A stretch of 64,000 nt of DNA. It comes from Lysinibacillus fusiformis (GTDB lineage: Bacteria > Bacillota > Bacilli > Bacillales_A > Planococcaceae). Under the pieces are notes generated by a model, which saw only the letters and a list, made by a program, of their open reading frames with translations, had not been told where the DNA came from and ran no database searches. How positions within the stretch are numbered: position 1 is the first letter of the stretch; the number at the start of each line of letters is the position of its first letter. The stretch covers positions 868,001 to 932,000 of the forward strand of contig NZ_CP070490.1 in assembly GCF_016925635.1 (NCBI RefSeq), given 5' to 3'. Shown here piece by piece: positions 12,405 to 21,399 of the stretch. The translations under genes and the position numbers were made by a program.

Positions 12405-12965
12405 ATGGCTTTGTCAGAGGAATTATATACACAAAAAGAAGCGATGCTTTATAGTCAGAGAATCGCGCAGTTATCAAAAGCGCTGTGGAAAGCGGTTGAA
12501 AAGGATTGGCAACAATGGATTAAACCTTATGATTTAAATATTAATGAACACCATATTTTATGGATTTCATACCATTTAAAAGGGGCTTCCATTTCTGATG
12601 TTGCAAAATTTGGCGTGATGCATGTTTCTACAGCATTTAATTTCTCCAAAAAACTAGAAGAGCGTGGCTTTCTTAAGTTTTCCAAACGTGATGACGATAA
12701 ACGTAATACGTATGTTGAGCTTACCGAAGCTGGCACAGAACTCATTATAGAGATGAATAAAAACTACCATAATACGTATCATTCCGTACTGGAAGGATCA
12801 CTAGCATTAAAAGATTTATATGGCCGTTTCCCTGATTTTTTAGATGTAATGGCTGTTATTCGCAATATCTATGGTGAGGATTTCATCGACATTTTCGAAC
12901 GCTCCTTCCAACATTTCCGCGATTCCTTTGACACGCTAGAAGAACGCACACCTGTAAAAGGATAA
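12405..12965 (+). CDS. scoC: MarR-type transition-state regulator ScoC (Hpr)
   Basis: 186 residues, close to B. subtilis Hpr/ScoC across the DNA-binding core: [27 protein letters not shown], then the winged helix [28 protein letters not shown]. ScoC represses extracellular protease genes and affects sporulation and peptide uptake. The start is uncertain: GTG 12402, ATG 12405 or TTG 12411, since AGGTG abuts the ATG. The tail lacks the long acidic extension of the B. subtilis protein. It lies upstream of the foldase gene prsA, a functional neighbour in secretion. Confidence 0.92.
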   Translation: MALSEELYTQKEAMLYSQRIAQLSKALWKAVEKDWQQWIKPYDLNINEHHILWISYHLKGASISDVAKFGVMHVSTAFNFSKKLEERGFLKFSKRDDDKRNTYVELTEAGTELIIEMNKNYHNTYHSVLEGSLALKDLYGRFPDFLDVMAVIRNIYGEDFIDIFERSFQHFRDSFDTLEERTPVKG

Positions 12966-13060
12966 GACGAAGCTTCAAACTGCACATAATTTTTCCTGCA
13001 ATTATTTATAAGTTGAACATAATGAGTTATACTACTGTTCATTCAGGAATAAGTCATGTG

Positions 13061-13100
13061 AAAGGAGGTATTTCAGAAATATTTCTGAAGTACCTCCTTT
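13061..13100 (+). terminator. Terminator downstream of scoC
   Basis: 16-bp stem with one G-U pair (13061-13076 with 13085-13100), 8-nt loop, T-rich tail. Its left arm contains AAAGGAGGT, a perfect ribosome-binding sequence, but no start codon follows at useful distance. Confidence 0.8.
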
Positions 13101-13169
13101 TTCTTGCATTCTAACATAATTCAATTTACATTAAATAGGACACTTCCTATTTCGGAGTTGATAATAACC

Positions 13170-13715
13170 ATGCATTGCTGGAAAATTTTAAATTTAGAAC
13201 ATCATTACGGTACTACGCGTATTATTATAATGAGTGTCATTACTTTTTTAGTGGTCTTTTCTGTTTCGTATGTAACGTTTAATTTATTCAATGAAGAGCA
13301 TTATACAGATCGTTTATTCTGGCTCTTTGTAATAGCTGTGTTAACACTCTATCCTATTCACAAATTTTTGCACTTTTTGGCGCTATACGATTTACGCCAA
13401 CATTTAAAATTACGCGTACGTAGTCAATTTTATATAATTCCTGTTTTACACATGCGAATTCGAGAGCCTTTATCTAAAAATCGTTACATCTTAGCATTAC
13501 TTACGCCTTTTATCGTTGTAAACACTAGTATTATAGTTGGAACATGGCTTTTACCAGCCTATACACATTATGGGACATTGCTGTTAGCCTATCATTGTAG
13601 TCTATGTCTGATTGATATCCTTTACGTGAAGTATCTATTGAATTCACCTAGAAATTCGCAAATAGAAGAAACACCTAAAGGCTATGAAATTTTAGTTCCA
13701 CCAACTGTTCACTAA
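13170..13715 (+). CDS. DUF3267 membrane protein
   Basis: 181 residues from the ATG of MHCWKILNLEHHYG, the usual first motif of DUF3267 proteins; GGAG lies 12 bases upstream. Four hydrophobic segments are visible (about 18-40, 48-68, 105-130, 135-155) with HKFLHFL between the second and third, which resembles the metal-binding His pair noted in this family. No reaction is established. The neighbours (ScoC, a small membrane protein, PrsA) give no direct hint. Confidence 0.72.
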   Translation: MHCWKILNLEHHYGTTRIIIMSVITFLVVFSVSYVTFNLFNEEHYTDRLFWLFVIAVLTLYPIHKFLHFLALYDLRQHLKLRVRSQFYIIPVLHMRIREPLSKNRYILALLTPFIVVNTSIIVGTWLLPAYTHYGTLLLAYHCSLCLIDILYVKYLLNSPRNSQIEETPKGYEILVPPTVH

Positions 13716-13784
13716 ATGCTTGTACTTGTTTTTTATTGGCGTTCTTTGTTATGCTATTACTATTGAAAGAGGGGAGGAATAGAC

Positions 13785-13970
13785 TTGCTATTAATGATTG
13801 TAGTTCTATTCTCGGTATTCTATTTATTTCAAATTAACCGCATGACATATGCTCTATGCATGCGACGTGAAATTCCCGAAGAAAACCAACCAAAAATATT
13901 CCGAACTATAAATATACTTATTACGATCCTACTTGTCTCATTCTACATTGAAATTTTATATGCAGTATAA
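13785..13970 (+). CDS. Small two-helix membrane protein, unknown function
   Basis: 61 residues beginning at a TTG seven bases after GGGGAGG (13771-13777), a strong ribosome site that decides this start; ATG 13794 is the alternative. Two membrane helices (about 1-16 and 42-60) flank a short loop with RREIPEENQPK. I do not recognise the family. A terminator follows ten bases after the stop. Confidence 0.65.
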   Translation: MLLMIVVLFSVFYLFQINRMTYALCMRREIPEENQPKIFRTINILITILLVSFYIEILYAV

Positions 13971-13979
13971 CAGAAAAAT

Positions 13980-14001
13980 CCATTACGCCTCGGCGTAATG
14001 G
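13980..14001 (+). terminator. Compact hairpin after the small membrane gene
   Basis: CCATTACGCC/GGCGTAATGG inverted repeat with almost no loop, then TTTCTAAATTTTTC. It probably ends the transcript of the 61-residue protein. Confidence 0.7.
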
Positions 14002-14038
14002 TTTCTAAATTTTTCTAGGCTTTTTTTAAAAAATTTAT

Positions 14039-14145
14039 GACATCCGCGCCCGTCCGCACGCTCGAAGATAAGTCGAGCCCCCCATGCAACAACTTTTTCT
14101 AGCCAATCAGATTGGCTAGAATCTCAGGCATGCGGCGCGAATGTC
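14039..14145. other. GC-rich, multi-hairpin segment: candidate structured RNA or miniature repeat
   Basis: A 107-bp block is bounded by a 12-bp inverted repeat (14039-14050 with 14134-14145, 11 of 12 paired). It contains a perfect 6-bp hairpin GCTCGA/TCGAGC (14060-14078), a CATGC/GCATG stem (14083-14087 with 14128-14132) and, nested in it, a perfect 10-bp hairpin (14098-14107 with 14111-14120). It is far more GC-rich than its AT-rich surroundings and has no convincing reading frame. It lies between two terminators. I do not recognise it as a known RNA family. Confidence 0.55.
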
Positions 14146-14158
14146 TAACATTGTTAAG

Positions 14159-14188
14159 AAAAGCTAAGAGTTAAAGCTCTTAGCTTTT
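14159..14188 (-). terminator. Terminator of the YjcZ-type gene
   Basis: Perfect 12-bp stem AAAAGCTAAGAG/CTCTTAGCTTTT with a 6-nt loop, just beyond the stop of the minus-strand small gene; T-rich in that direction. Confidence 0.85.
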
Positions 14189-14202
14189 CACTGTTTTATT
14201 AA

Positions 14203-14307
14203 TTAGTATAGGAACGCTGCACCAACGATAATTAATAAAATAAATAACACAACTAATAAAGCAAAGCCTGAGCCGTAGCCACCGCCACCGTATCCTCCGT
14301 TGCCCAT
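14203..14307 (-). CDS. YjcZ-family small sporulation-associated protein
   Basis: 34 residues, too short for routine gene finders. AGGGGGTGAAG precedes the ATG at good spacing. The product starts MGNGGYGGGGYGSGFALLVV and ends with one membrane helix, the hallmark of YjcZ/YtzB-like sporulation membrane peptides. It is probably expressed in sporulating cells; the role is unknown. A terminator lies directly downstream. Confidence 0.85.
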   Translation of the reverse strand: MGNGGYGGGGYGSGFALLVVLFILLIIVGAAFLY

Positions 14308-14402
14308 AACTTCACCCCCTTTCTTTTCTATATCCTATGCGCTTCAAAATTTGAAATATAGGCAATACTCAAGGGGGAACCATTTTGTTTTTAAATCGTT
14401 TA

Positions 14403-14411
14403 TGTTATAGT
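14403..14411 (+). promoter_or_regulatory. Extended -10 promoter of prsA
   Basis: TGTTATAGT: TG motif plus TATAGT at 14406-14411, 40 bases before the prsA ATG. Only a T-rich, poor -35 (TTTTGT at 14383) is present, as expected for an extended -10 promoter. Confidence 0.5.
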
Positions 14412-14450
14412 AAAAAATGGACGAAACCATGTTAGGAGAGAATATCCACT

Positions 14451-15431
14451 ATGAAAAAGACAGTTTTATCTTTAACTTTAGCTGCGTCTGTATTAGCGCT
14501 TGGTGCTTGTAGCGGCGGAGACAGCAAAGCAATCGTTACTTCTAAAGTGGGCGATATTTCAGTAGCTGATTTTAATGAAAAGGCAAAAGCTTTAACAGGC
14601 TCATATGTAATGCAGCAAATGGTGACTGAAAAAGTTTTAGCTGACAAATATGAAGTAACAGATAAAGAAATCAAAGAAGCTTATGACACAACTGCATCAC
14701 AATTTGGTGATGGCTTTACACAAGCACTTGCTGAAAGTGGCTTAACAGAACAAGGCTTTAAAGATTCTTTACGTGTCCAACTTCTTCAAGAAAAAGCTTT
14801 AAAAGATCAAGCTATTAAAGAAGAAGATGTGAAAAAATACTACGAGCAAATGAAAACAGAACTAAATGGTCGTCATATTTTAGTAGCAGATGAAAAAACA
14901 GCTAAAGAAGTGATTGAAAAAATCAAGGGTGGCGCTAAGTTTGAGGACGTAGCAAAAGAGTACTCAACTGATACTGGCTCTGCTCAAAAAGGTGGAGAGC
15001 TTGGATGGTTCTCTGTAGGTTCAATGGTAGACGAGTTTAACGATGCTGCTTATGCTCTTGAATTAAATACATTAAGTGAGCCAGTAAAATCTAGCTTTGG
15101 TTATCACGTAATTGAAATTACGGACAAGCGTGATGTTAAGGGTGTTGGTTCATTTAAAGATGAAGAAGAAAACATTCGTTCAACTATGTTAAATAAACTG
15201 AATCAAACTGGTGAAGCTCAAACAATTCTAAAAGACATCATTGCAAAAATGGCAAAAGATGCAGATGTTAAAACATCTGATAAAGATTTAAAAGATTCAC
15301 TAGAATTCTTCACAACAACAAGTGAAGAACAAGCAAAAGCAGCTGAAGAAGCAGCTAAAAAAGCTGAAGAAAATGCTGCAAAAGAAGATTCTGAAGACAA
15401 AGCAGAAGATACTGACAAGGAATCTAAATAA
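14451..15431 (+). CDS. prsA: Post-secretion foldase lipoprotein PrsA (PpiC-type peptidyl-prolyl isomerase)
   Basis: 326 residues. A lipoprotein signal peptide ends in LGAC with the lipidated Cys at residue 20. The parvulin domain (about 135-230) is clear: GRHILVADEKTA, FEDVAKEYSTDTGSAQKGGELGWF, EPVKSSFGYHVIEI. The tail is unusually Lys/Glu/Ala-rich (last 35 residues), probably disordered. PrsA helps exported proteins fold at the membrane-wall interface. AGGAGAG lies ten bases before the ATG. Downstream is the first copy of the terminator-flanked element. Confidence 0.95.
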   Translation: MKKTVLSLTLAASVLALGACSGGDSKAIVTSKVGDISVADFNEKAKALTGSYVMQQMVTEKVLADKYEVTDKEIKEAYDTTASQFGDGFTQALAESGLTEQGFKDSLRVQLLQEKALKDQAIKEEDVKKYYEQMKTELNGRHILVADEKTAKEVIEKIKGGAKFEDVAKEYSTDTGSAQKGGELGWFSVGSMVDEFNDAAYALELNTLSEPVKSSFGYHVIEITDKRDVKGVGSFKDEEENIRSTMLNKLNQTGEAQTILKDIIAKMAKDADVKTSDKDLKDSLEFFTTTSEEQAKAAEEAAKKAEENAAKEDSEDKAEDTDKESK

Positions 15432-15460
15432 ATTAGAGACTAGTGTTAATATCTATAACA

Positions 15461-15494
15461 AAAAGAAGCATCTGACATTTTAGATGCTTCTTTT
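15461..15494. terminator. prsA terminator; left flanking copy of element A
   Basis: 13-bp stem with 8-nt loop and T-run. This 34-bp segment recurs at 16065-16098 with one difference, in the loop. Confidence 0.9.
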
Positions 15495-16064
15495 CTTAGT
15501 GTTGAAAAACAAAACCATCAATAGAATTTTTGTGAAAGGTGAAAATGGTTTCCGTTGCAGGCTACTTGCTTTCCTGTGGGCGAGCGCCGAGCCGCTTCCT
15601 CCGCTCCCGCTCCGTTTAGTGGCTCGTCTGTCTCGCTATCCCACGGGAGTCAAGTAGCCCTCCACTCCAACCTACAAAATGTTAACTTTTTAGCAAAGTT
15701 TTCAAATAAAGTGAAGGTCTTCACTACCCATTTTATGGAGGGCTTTTGACACTCATCACTTCTTCGCAATGAAATTAAGAGTCTATCCTTTCTCTAATCA
15801 TACAAATAATAGGCTAATTTGATTACTACGGCTAGCTAGTATGAAAGATAAGGAAAAGCCACTTTTGCAGAATGGTTGATTGGAGTGGAGCCAGCGTCAC
15901 TCCTAGGGGATTTAGCGTCACAGAGGAAACCCTGGAGCGAACGCAAGTGAGTGAAGCGGCTCATCGGACGCCCCCTGGAAAGGACGCTGGCGGAACGGAA
16001 ATCAACCTCTCACCTTGCAAAGTTGCTTTTTCTGCCGTTGACATCATCTTTTTGCAACAACATG

Positions 16065-16098
16065 AAAAGAAGCATCTGACATTTCAGATGCTTCTTTT
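16065..16098. terminator. Chemoreceptor terminator; right flanking copy of element A
   Basis: Same hairpin as 15461-15494 with a T to C change in the loop. It now sits eight bases beyond the end of the minus-strand chemoreceptor gene. Confidence 0.9.
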
Positions 16099-16105
16099 TT
16101 CTTCT

Positions 16106-17410
16106 CTATTTTACTTTAAACTGACTAATTTCAGCTTGTAAGTCATTTGACATTGTTTGAAGTACATTTGCCGCGCTTGCGATTTCCTCATTAGAGGCGC
16201 TTTGTTGCTCGATTGATAAAGCTATGTGCTGTATGCCTGAAGACGTACCATTCGCAATACCTACAATTTCTTTTACAGCATCGTCTGTTTGGCTTGCCTT
16301 GTCATTGACACGCAATACAATATCCGTTACTTCCTTTGTACGATGACTAATCTGTTGCAAATATACGACAATATTTTTAAAGGCATCGCCTGTCTGTTCA
16401 ACAGCCTCACGCCCTTCCTCCACAAACTGTGTTCCACTATTAATAGCATAAACAGCACTGGAGGTTTGCTTTAAGATATCATCTACTAATGTTCGAATAT
16501 TGTCTGCAGCCCTTCCAGATTCCTCCGCTAGCTTTCTTACCTCATCCGCTACAACCGCAAATCCTTTTCCAGCCTCTCCAGCACGTGCCGCTTCAATAGA
16601 GGCATTCAATGCAAGAAGGTTTGTTTGATCTGTAATACTTGTAATCAGCGCTACAATCGTACTAATTTCCTTTGATTTTTCACCTAAAGCATTCACAACT
16701 GCTGTTGACTGATAGACAGATTCATTAATTGTATTCATTTTATCCATCGTTTGCTCAATTAACTGTAAGCCTAAATCCGCTTTTTGGTTTGTTTCATTCG
16801 CTATAGATGCAACTGCCTGTACAGCAGAAGATGCATGATCCATATCTTTAGTAATTAAATGTGCTGATTCAGATAATAAATCCATTTGCCCCAATTGTCC
16901 TTCTGCACTGGAGGCAATCTCCCCAATTGCAGTAGAAATGGTTTCAACTGTTTGACTACTTTGCTCTGTAATCATTGTAAATTCCTTTGTAAAAGTCGAT
17001 ACATCTGTAGATGCTTTATTCGTCTTTTCAATGACCGTGCCAATTTGCTCCAACATATGATTAAATTCAGTCGATAATTGACCAATTTCATCTTTCAAAT
17101 GATCATCAATTCGTACAGTTAAATCGCCATCAGCAGCCTGTGTCATAGCATTTAACACACGCTTTACACGCCTTAAGACGATATACCTTGTGCATAATGA
17201 AATAATTACTGTGCCAATAAACAACGAAATAAATGTATTAATGACAACACCCGCACTACCATTTAATTGCACTACCTTTTCGAATTGACGACTCACAAAC
17301 TCTGAAATATGGGAGCTTATAAACAAACTTATACCAATAGCTAGTATCATTTTGAAAATCAAACTTTTCCAAAACTTAATTTTCCGCGAAAAAAGTCCCT
17401 CTGTATCCAT
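16106..17410 (-). CDS. Methyl-accepting chemotaxis protein with almost no external sensor domain
   Basis: 434 residues. Two membrane helices (about 17-34 and 55-76) enclose only about 20 external residues; a HAMP linker follows (RRVKRVLNAMTQAADGDLTVRI), then the long methyl-accepting helical hairpin with the conserved tip ITDQTNLLALNASIEAARAGEAGKGFAVVADEVRKLAEES. The tip docks CheA/CheW. The tiny outer loop suggests it senses membrane state or an internal signal rather than an external ligand (inference). No chemotaxis genes are adjacent. Confidence 0.92.
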   Translation of the reverse strand: MDTEGLFSRKIKFWKSLIFKMILAIGISLFISSHISEFVSRQFEKVVQLNGSAGVVINTFISLFIGTVIISLCTRYIVLRRVKRVLNAMTQAADGDLTVRIDDHLKDEIGQLSTEFNHMLEQIGTVIEKTNKASTDVSTFTKEFTMITEQSSQTVETISTAIGEIASSAEGQLGQMDLLSESAHLITKDMDHASSAVQAVASIANETNQKADLGLQLIEQTMDKMNTINESVYQSTAVVNALGEKSKEISTIVALITSITDQTNLLALNASIEAARAGEAGKGFAVVADEVRKLAEESGRAADNIRTLVDDILKQTSSAVYAINSGTQFVEEGREAVEQTGDAFKNIVVYLQQISHRTKEVTDIVLRVNDKASQTDDAVKEIVGIANGTSSGIQHIALSIEQQSASNEEIASAANVLQTMSNDLQAEISQFKVK

Positions 17411-17574
17411 TGCTTTTCCCCATTCCTATAATTTCTCTCTCTATTCTAAAAGAAATACTAATATTGGTACAATAGTTAGCCACCAATATTACACATATGA
17501 ATATTTAGACTTAGAGAAATTAAAAGTGAATAGCTAGTAAGTAGCAACAGTTTATGGTCTGAATTATATTACTA

Positions 17575-18510
17575 TTAAATAGTAGGCTTATAGAATGAAC
17601 GATTATCCAGTGGGAAGAGTCGCTCTGTAAATTCACCCGGTGCTGTTTTTCCTAATGCTCTTGTTAACATATTCATCTTCGCATCGATGTTATCTATATA
17701 ATGCAAGATTTCCGCTTCTTGAAGCATAGGTTTTTTTGGGCTTCCCCACTCTTCTTTCCCATGGTGAGACAATACCATATGCTGTAGCAGCATGACTTCC
17801 TCACCTTCAATTTCAAGCTCACTAGCAATCTTAGCAATTTCATTGACCATAATTGTAATATGGCCTAACAAATTGCCCTCCACTGTATACGTTGTGGCAA
17901 CTGGTCCTGATAATTCTACAACCTTGCCTATATCGTGTAAGATAATTCCTGCATATAATAGGTCACGATTAAGTGTTGGGTATAAATCAGCAATAGCTTT
18001 ACCTAGTTTGAGCATGGATACCATATGATCTAATAAACCTGACGCATAGTCATGATGATTTTTAGTCGCTGCTGGAAAAACTAAAATGGCCTCTTGATGC
18101 CTTTTAATAGCTGCTCTTGTAATTCTAGAAATATTAGGGTTTTTAATATCAAAGAAAAATTGGTTTAATTCTTCATATAGTTGTTCTTTCGGTGTTGCAG
18201 AGGACGGCACTAAATCATGGATAGCAATTCCTTCCTCTGGCTTGGCAACACGAATCGATTTGATACGCAATTGATTCTTCCCTCTATAGTCATGAATCTC
18301 TCCACCTACACGCACAATAGCTTCCGCATGATACAGCTTTTCATGGTCCTCATTTGTGTCCCATAGCTTTGCCTCAATATCTCCACTCTTATCTTGTAAT
18401 AATAGCGACATAAATGGCTTTCCAACGGTTGTAACACCTTTTGTCGCTTGTTTTATTAATAAAAATTGATCAACTGCTTCTCCAACTTGGAGCGTCGTTA
18501 TCCCTTTCAT
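17575..18510 (-). CDS. yhaM: 3'-5' exoribonuclease YhaM
   Basis: 311 residues, family length. An N-terminal OB fold (about 12-95, [20 protein letters not shown]) is followed by an HD phosphohydrolase domain with [14 protein letters not shown] and [12 protein letters not shown] supplying metal ligands. YhaM degrades RNA, and in B. subtilis also single-stranded DNA, from the 3' end. Its ATG overlaps the yhaN stop (ATGA), showing tight coupling to yhaO-yhaN. Confidence 0.95.
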   Translation of the reverse strand: MKGITTLQVGEAVDQFLLIKQATKGVTTVGKPFMSLLLQDKSGDIEAKLWDTNEDHEKLYHAEAIVRVGGEIHDYRGKNQLRIKSIRVAKPEEGIAIHDLVPSSATPKEQLYEELNQFFFDIKNPNISRITRAAIKRHQEAILVFPAATKNHHDYASGLLDHMVSMLKLGKAIADLYPTLNRDLLYAGIILHDIGKVVELSGPVATTYTVEGNLLGHITIMVNEIAKIASELEIEGEEVMLLQHMVLSHHGKEEWGSPKKPMLQEAEILHYIDNIDAKMNMLTRALGKTAPGEFTERLFPLDNRSFYKPTI

Positions 18511-21395
18511 GTTGACGTCACTCCCCTTTCATTTGCTAATGCTCCTATATCGACAATTTGCTCTCGCTGCCAATGTTTGAGCATTGTGTCATGGCAAGTA
18601 AAATATAAAATTTGACGTTCATATCCTACTTCTTTCATTAATTGTACCATTTTGTCTGTGCGGTTTCGATCAAAATGGACAAAAGGATCGTCCATAATCA
18701 TTGGAAATGGAGCCGTGTTCACTAGGGTTTTTGCAAGGGCCATTCGCAATGCAATATATGCTTGCTCTTTGGTAGCCTGTGACAATTCCACCATTTGATA
18801 ACGTATTCCTGCAGCATCTTGTGCTACAAAATAACCTTCCTCATGAATCGAAAGTTTGTCATAGCTTCCGCCTGTAAGTAAACGAAATATGGCATTCACC
18901 TCTGCAAGCACATGCGGTAATTTCTCTTCACGAAGACGAAATAAAGTTTCATGAATAGCTGTCGCTACAGCTTTTTTAGTTGCCCATTGCTCAACTAGCT
19001 GCTGTAATTCTGTTTTCTCCTGCTCAAACTGTTGAAGCACTTGGCCATACTTTTCATCATTTAATAGCTGTTCCTTTTCCATAAGCAAAGAAGCGCGTTG
19101 TTCCAGACATTGGTCAATTGCTAGTTGCAATGAATGCTGCCCTTGTTCTAAAGCAAGTATGTCCTCGTTAACTGTGTCCTCAATCAGACTCGCTTGCTGT
19201 TGAAGATTGAGTGAAGATAATTGAGCCTGAACAGTTTGCAACTCTGTCACAATTTTTCTTCTCTGCTCAGATTGCTCATGCATTTCATAATATGCCTGCT
19301 CGTTTTGAATTTGCGCTTCCTTAAATAGCTCGGACATTTCTGCTGAATAACAATCAATTCTTGATTGTCCACCTTCCATTTTTATTTGGAGGCTAGCTAG
19401 CTGATCTTTTGCATGCTGTGCTTGCTGTTGATGCTGCTGTGCTTCAAGATAGGCTGTACGTAAATATATATAGACTTCATGTTCATCATAGGCTCCATCT
19501 AAAACCCGTTGTATTTGCTCATAAATGCTATTCTTTTCTACCTGAGCTTCTTGCAAAAGACTTAGGGTACTGTTTCTTTTAGCTGCTAGTTCTTGTACAC
19601 CACGGATACGCATAAATAATTCGGGCATTAACGTGCGGGCTATCGTTCCCTGTAAGCGATAACGCTTTAAAAAATGCTGGAGTGTCTGAGTGGCTTCTTC
19701 ACTCTCTACCTCCGCTTGTTGAATTTTATATTCAAGAGAAGTGTATTGCTGCTCCTTCTCTTTTTGCTGTTCATTGACATGTAACCAACGATCTTCGTAT
19801 CTATGCTTCTTTAAAAGAATTTCTTGTACTGTCATTTCCTCTTGCTCTAACTCCCGTAGGAGGAAACTGTGCTCTTTACTAGTAGGCTCATCTGCTCGAT
19901 TACCATATCGAATAAACAAAAGGGTTAGCAATGATAAAACTGCTCCGATGATCATTACAACTAGATTTTTTTCAAATACACCATAGGCAAACGACATGAA
20001 ACCAAGCAGCAGTACAAGCCAGATAAAGTAATGAGGTTGCTTCTGCTTACTACGTTGCGATTTGGCAGTACGTAATTGCTCAAGCTTTCGTTTTTGTTGG
20101 GGCCACTGTGCTAAAATATGTTCTTCTTCACTTGTTAATGACTCCTGCATGATCCGCTGCTTCTGTTTAGCAATTGCATCTAATTCTAGATGAACCTGCT
20201 CAAGAGAACGTAGATGAAACTTTAACTCCTCCTCTGCCTCCTCTAACTTACCTAATTGAAGCTGAAATTGTTGTTCTTGTTGGAGTGAAACTGTTTCTTG
20301 CAGAAGTATATCTTGTGCCTCTTTCTCTTTTACACCTAATAAACGAAATTGTGCTTCGATTTCTTGCTCAAGCAAAAAGAGATCATCATGTAAATTTTGC
20401 TCTTTCACCATCAGTTGATGCCATGTTGCCTCTTTTTGCATAAGGCTAGCCATTTCATTGACCGTTTGCTCATCCACTGTTGCAAGTACTTTATCCTGCA
20501 ATGTTTGATACTGCTCCTTTAATTGCATCAGCTGTTGACTTTCATGTAACAGACGATCCTTTAATTGTTCATAGCGTCTGATACCCTCTGCTGGAAACTG
20601 AACATGTTGATAATTGGTCAATGTCTGCTGTAAAGTCTGTTGCTGCTTAAGAAGAGGTAGTGCCTGCTTTTGAATAGTTAACTGCTGCCACTGTTGCTGT
20701 TGCATTTTTTGCGTACCATATAGCTGCTCTAACTTTTGCTCAAGTAGTTGTAATTGCTGTAATTTGTCCTCAAATGTTTGAATCTTCCCTTGTTCCTGTT
20801 TAATTGTTCGTTCAAGCTGCTTTAATTGTTCAATCTTTTGATTAATCAATGGCACTTTACCTGTCTTTTTAAATAACTCGCTAGCCTCTTTATCCATTTT
20901 CTTTTCAAGGGTGGATAAATGCTGAATACCTGTTGTACCTGAGGCAAGTAGCAAATGGGTTAGCTCCTCCTCAGACATTTTTTCAATACCTTGTAGCTCA
21001 TGCAATGAAAAAGAAAAGATGGATTCGAAGGAAGCCCTAGAATAACCATATAAAAGCTTTACTAACAACTCCTCATGCCCCGTTGTACCATCCTCAAAAT
21101 AGACAGTAACATCACCAGCAGCCTTTCCTTTCACACGTTCAATTGTGCATTGGCCATAAATCGGGTGCAAAAGTGTCAGCTGACCCCCATATTTCGTCGA
21201 AACTTTCGGCTCATATTTGCGCTGTGTCTGCTGCCTTGTAGGAAAACCAAAAAGCATTTGTAGTATAAACTGCTGAATCGTCGTTTTTCCTGCTTCATTT
21301 AATCCATAAAAAATAGTGACGCCATCACTTAAGGAGATGGAGATATTTTCATGCTTACCAAAGCCATATATTTGGATTTTCTGTATTGTCAGCAT
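18507..21395 (-). CDS. yhaN: SbcC/Rad50-like ATPase YhaN
   Basis: 962 residues, close to B. subtilis YhaN. N-terminal Walker [10 protein letters not shown] at about 34-42 and C-terminal Walker [15 protein letters not shown] lie at opposite ends of a very long Gln/Glu/Lys-rich coiled coil. A pair of membrane helices (about 455-500, [12 protein letters not shown]...) sits in the middle, unusual for SbcC itself but known in YhaN proteins. The gene begins four bases after yhaO, so the three genes form one operon for a membrane-linked nuclease complex. Confidence 0.92.
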   Translation of the reverse strand: MLTIQKIQIYGFGKHENISISLSDGVTIFYGLNEAGKTTIQQFILQMLFGFPTRQQTQRKYEPKVSTKYGGQLTLLHPIYGQCTIERVKGKAAGDVTVYFEDGTTGHEELLVKLLYGYSRASFESIFSFSLHELQGIEKMSEEELTHLLLASGTTGIQHLSTLEKKMDKEASELFKKTGKVPLINQKIEQLKQLERTIKQEQGKIQTFEDKLQQLQLLEQKLEQLYGTQKMQQQQWQQLTIQKQALPLLKQQQTLQQTLTNYQHVQFPAEGIRRYEQLKDRLLHESQQLMQLKEQYQTLQDKVLATVDEQTVNEMASLMQKEATWHQLMVKEQNLHDDLFLLEQEIEAQFRLLGVKEKEAQDILLQETVSLQQEQQFQLQLGKLEEAEEELKFHLRSLEQVHLELDAIAKQKQRIMQESLTSEEEHILAQWPQQKRKLEQLRTAKSQRSKQKQPHYFIWLVLLLGFMSFAYGVFEKNLVVMIIGAVLSLLTLLFIRYGNRADEPTSKEHSFLLRELEQEEMTVQEILLKKHRYEDRWLHVNEQQKEKEQQYTSLEYKIQQAEVESEEATQTLQHFLKRYRLQGTIARTLMPELFMRIRGVQELAAKRNSTLSLLQEAQVEKNSIYEQIQRVLDGAYDEHEVYIYLRTAYLEAQQHQQQAQHAKDQLASLQIKMEGGQSRIDCYSAEMSELFKEAQIQNEQAYYEMHEQSEQRRKIVTELQTVQAQLSSLNLQQQASLIEDTVNEDILALEQGQHSLQLAIDQCLEQRASLLMEKEQLLNDEKYGQVLQQFEQEKTELQQLVEQWATKKAVATAIHETLFRLREEKLPHVLAEVNAIFRLLTGGSYDKLSIHEEGYFVAQDAAGIRYQMVELSQATKEQAYIALRMALAKTLVNTAPFPMIMDDPFVHFDRNRTDKMVQLMKEVGYERQILYFTCHDTMLKHWQREQIVDIGALANERGVTST

Positions 21396-21399
21396 GTAA

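Larger units (their letters stand above)
15461..16098 (+). mobile_element. Element copy A: non-coding element flanked by two copies of the local terminator
   Basis: A 570-bp core (15495-16064) lies between direct repeats of the terminator hairpin (15461-15494 and 16065-16098, 33 of 34 identical). The core begins TTAGTGTTGAAAAAC and ends with CAACAACATG, giving short terminal inverted repeats around TGTTGAAAAA. Inside are a 100-bp imperfect palindrome (15560-15659), an AT-rich middle, and a 134-bp imperfect palindrome (15874-16007). The same organisation appears at three further sites in the window. It sits between convergent prsA and a chemoreceptor gene. No transposase or credible protein is encoded, so it looks like a MITE-like passenger. 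Confidence 0.8.

Noticed and set aside
13013-13033. Promoter TTGAAC...TATACT after scoC driving a small RNA that ends at the 13061-13100 hairpin
   Set aside because: The spacing is only 9 bp, too short for sigma-A; the hairpin is explained as the scoC terminator.
14039-14145. Group II intron domain or known small RNA (6S, SRP RNA, tmRNA)
   Set aside because: The length, lack of the conserved domain V or SRP/tmRNA core sequences, and the isolated position do not fit any of them.
15555-15749. Short frames starting MQATCFPVGERRAASS in elements A, C and D
   Set aside because: They lie in the 100-bp palindrome, vary in length and end differently in each copy, and lack ribosome sites. They reflect shared DNA rather than a protein.
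15495-16064. Degenerate insertion sequence with a decayed transposase gene in element A
   Set aside because: No frame in any copy resembles a transposase, and the four copies conserve palindromes and length rather than any protein.
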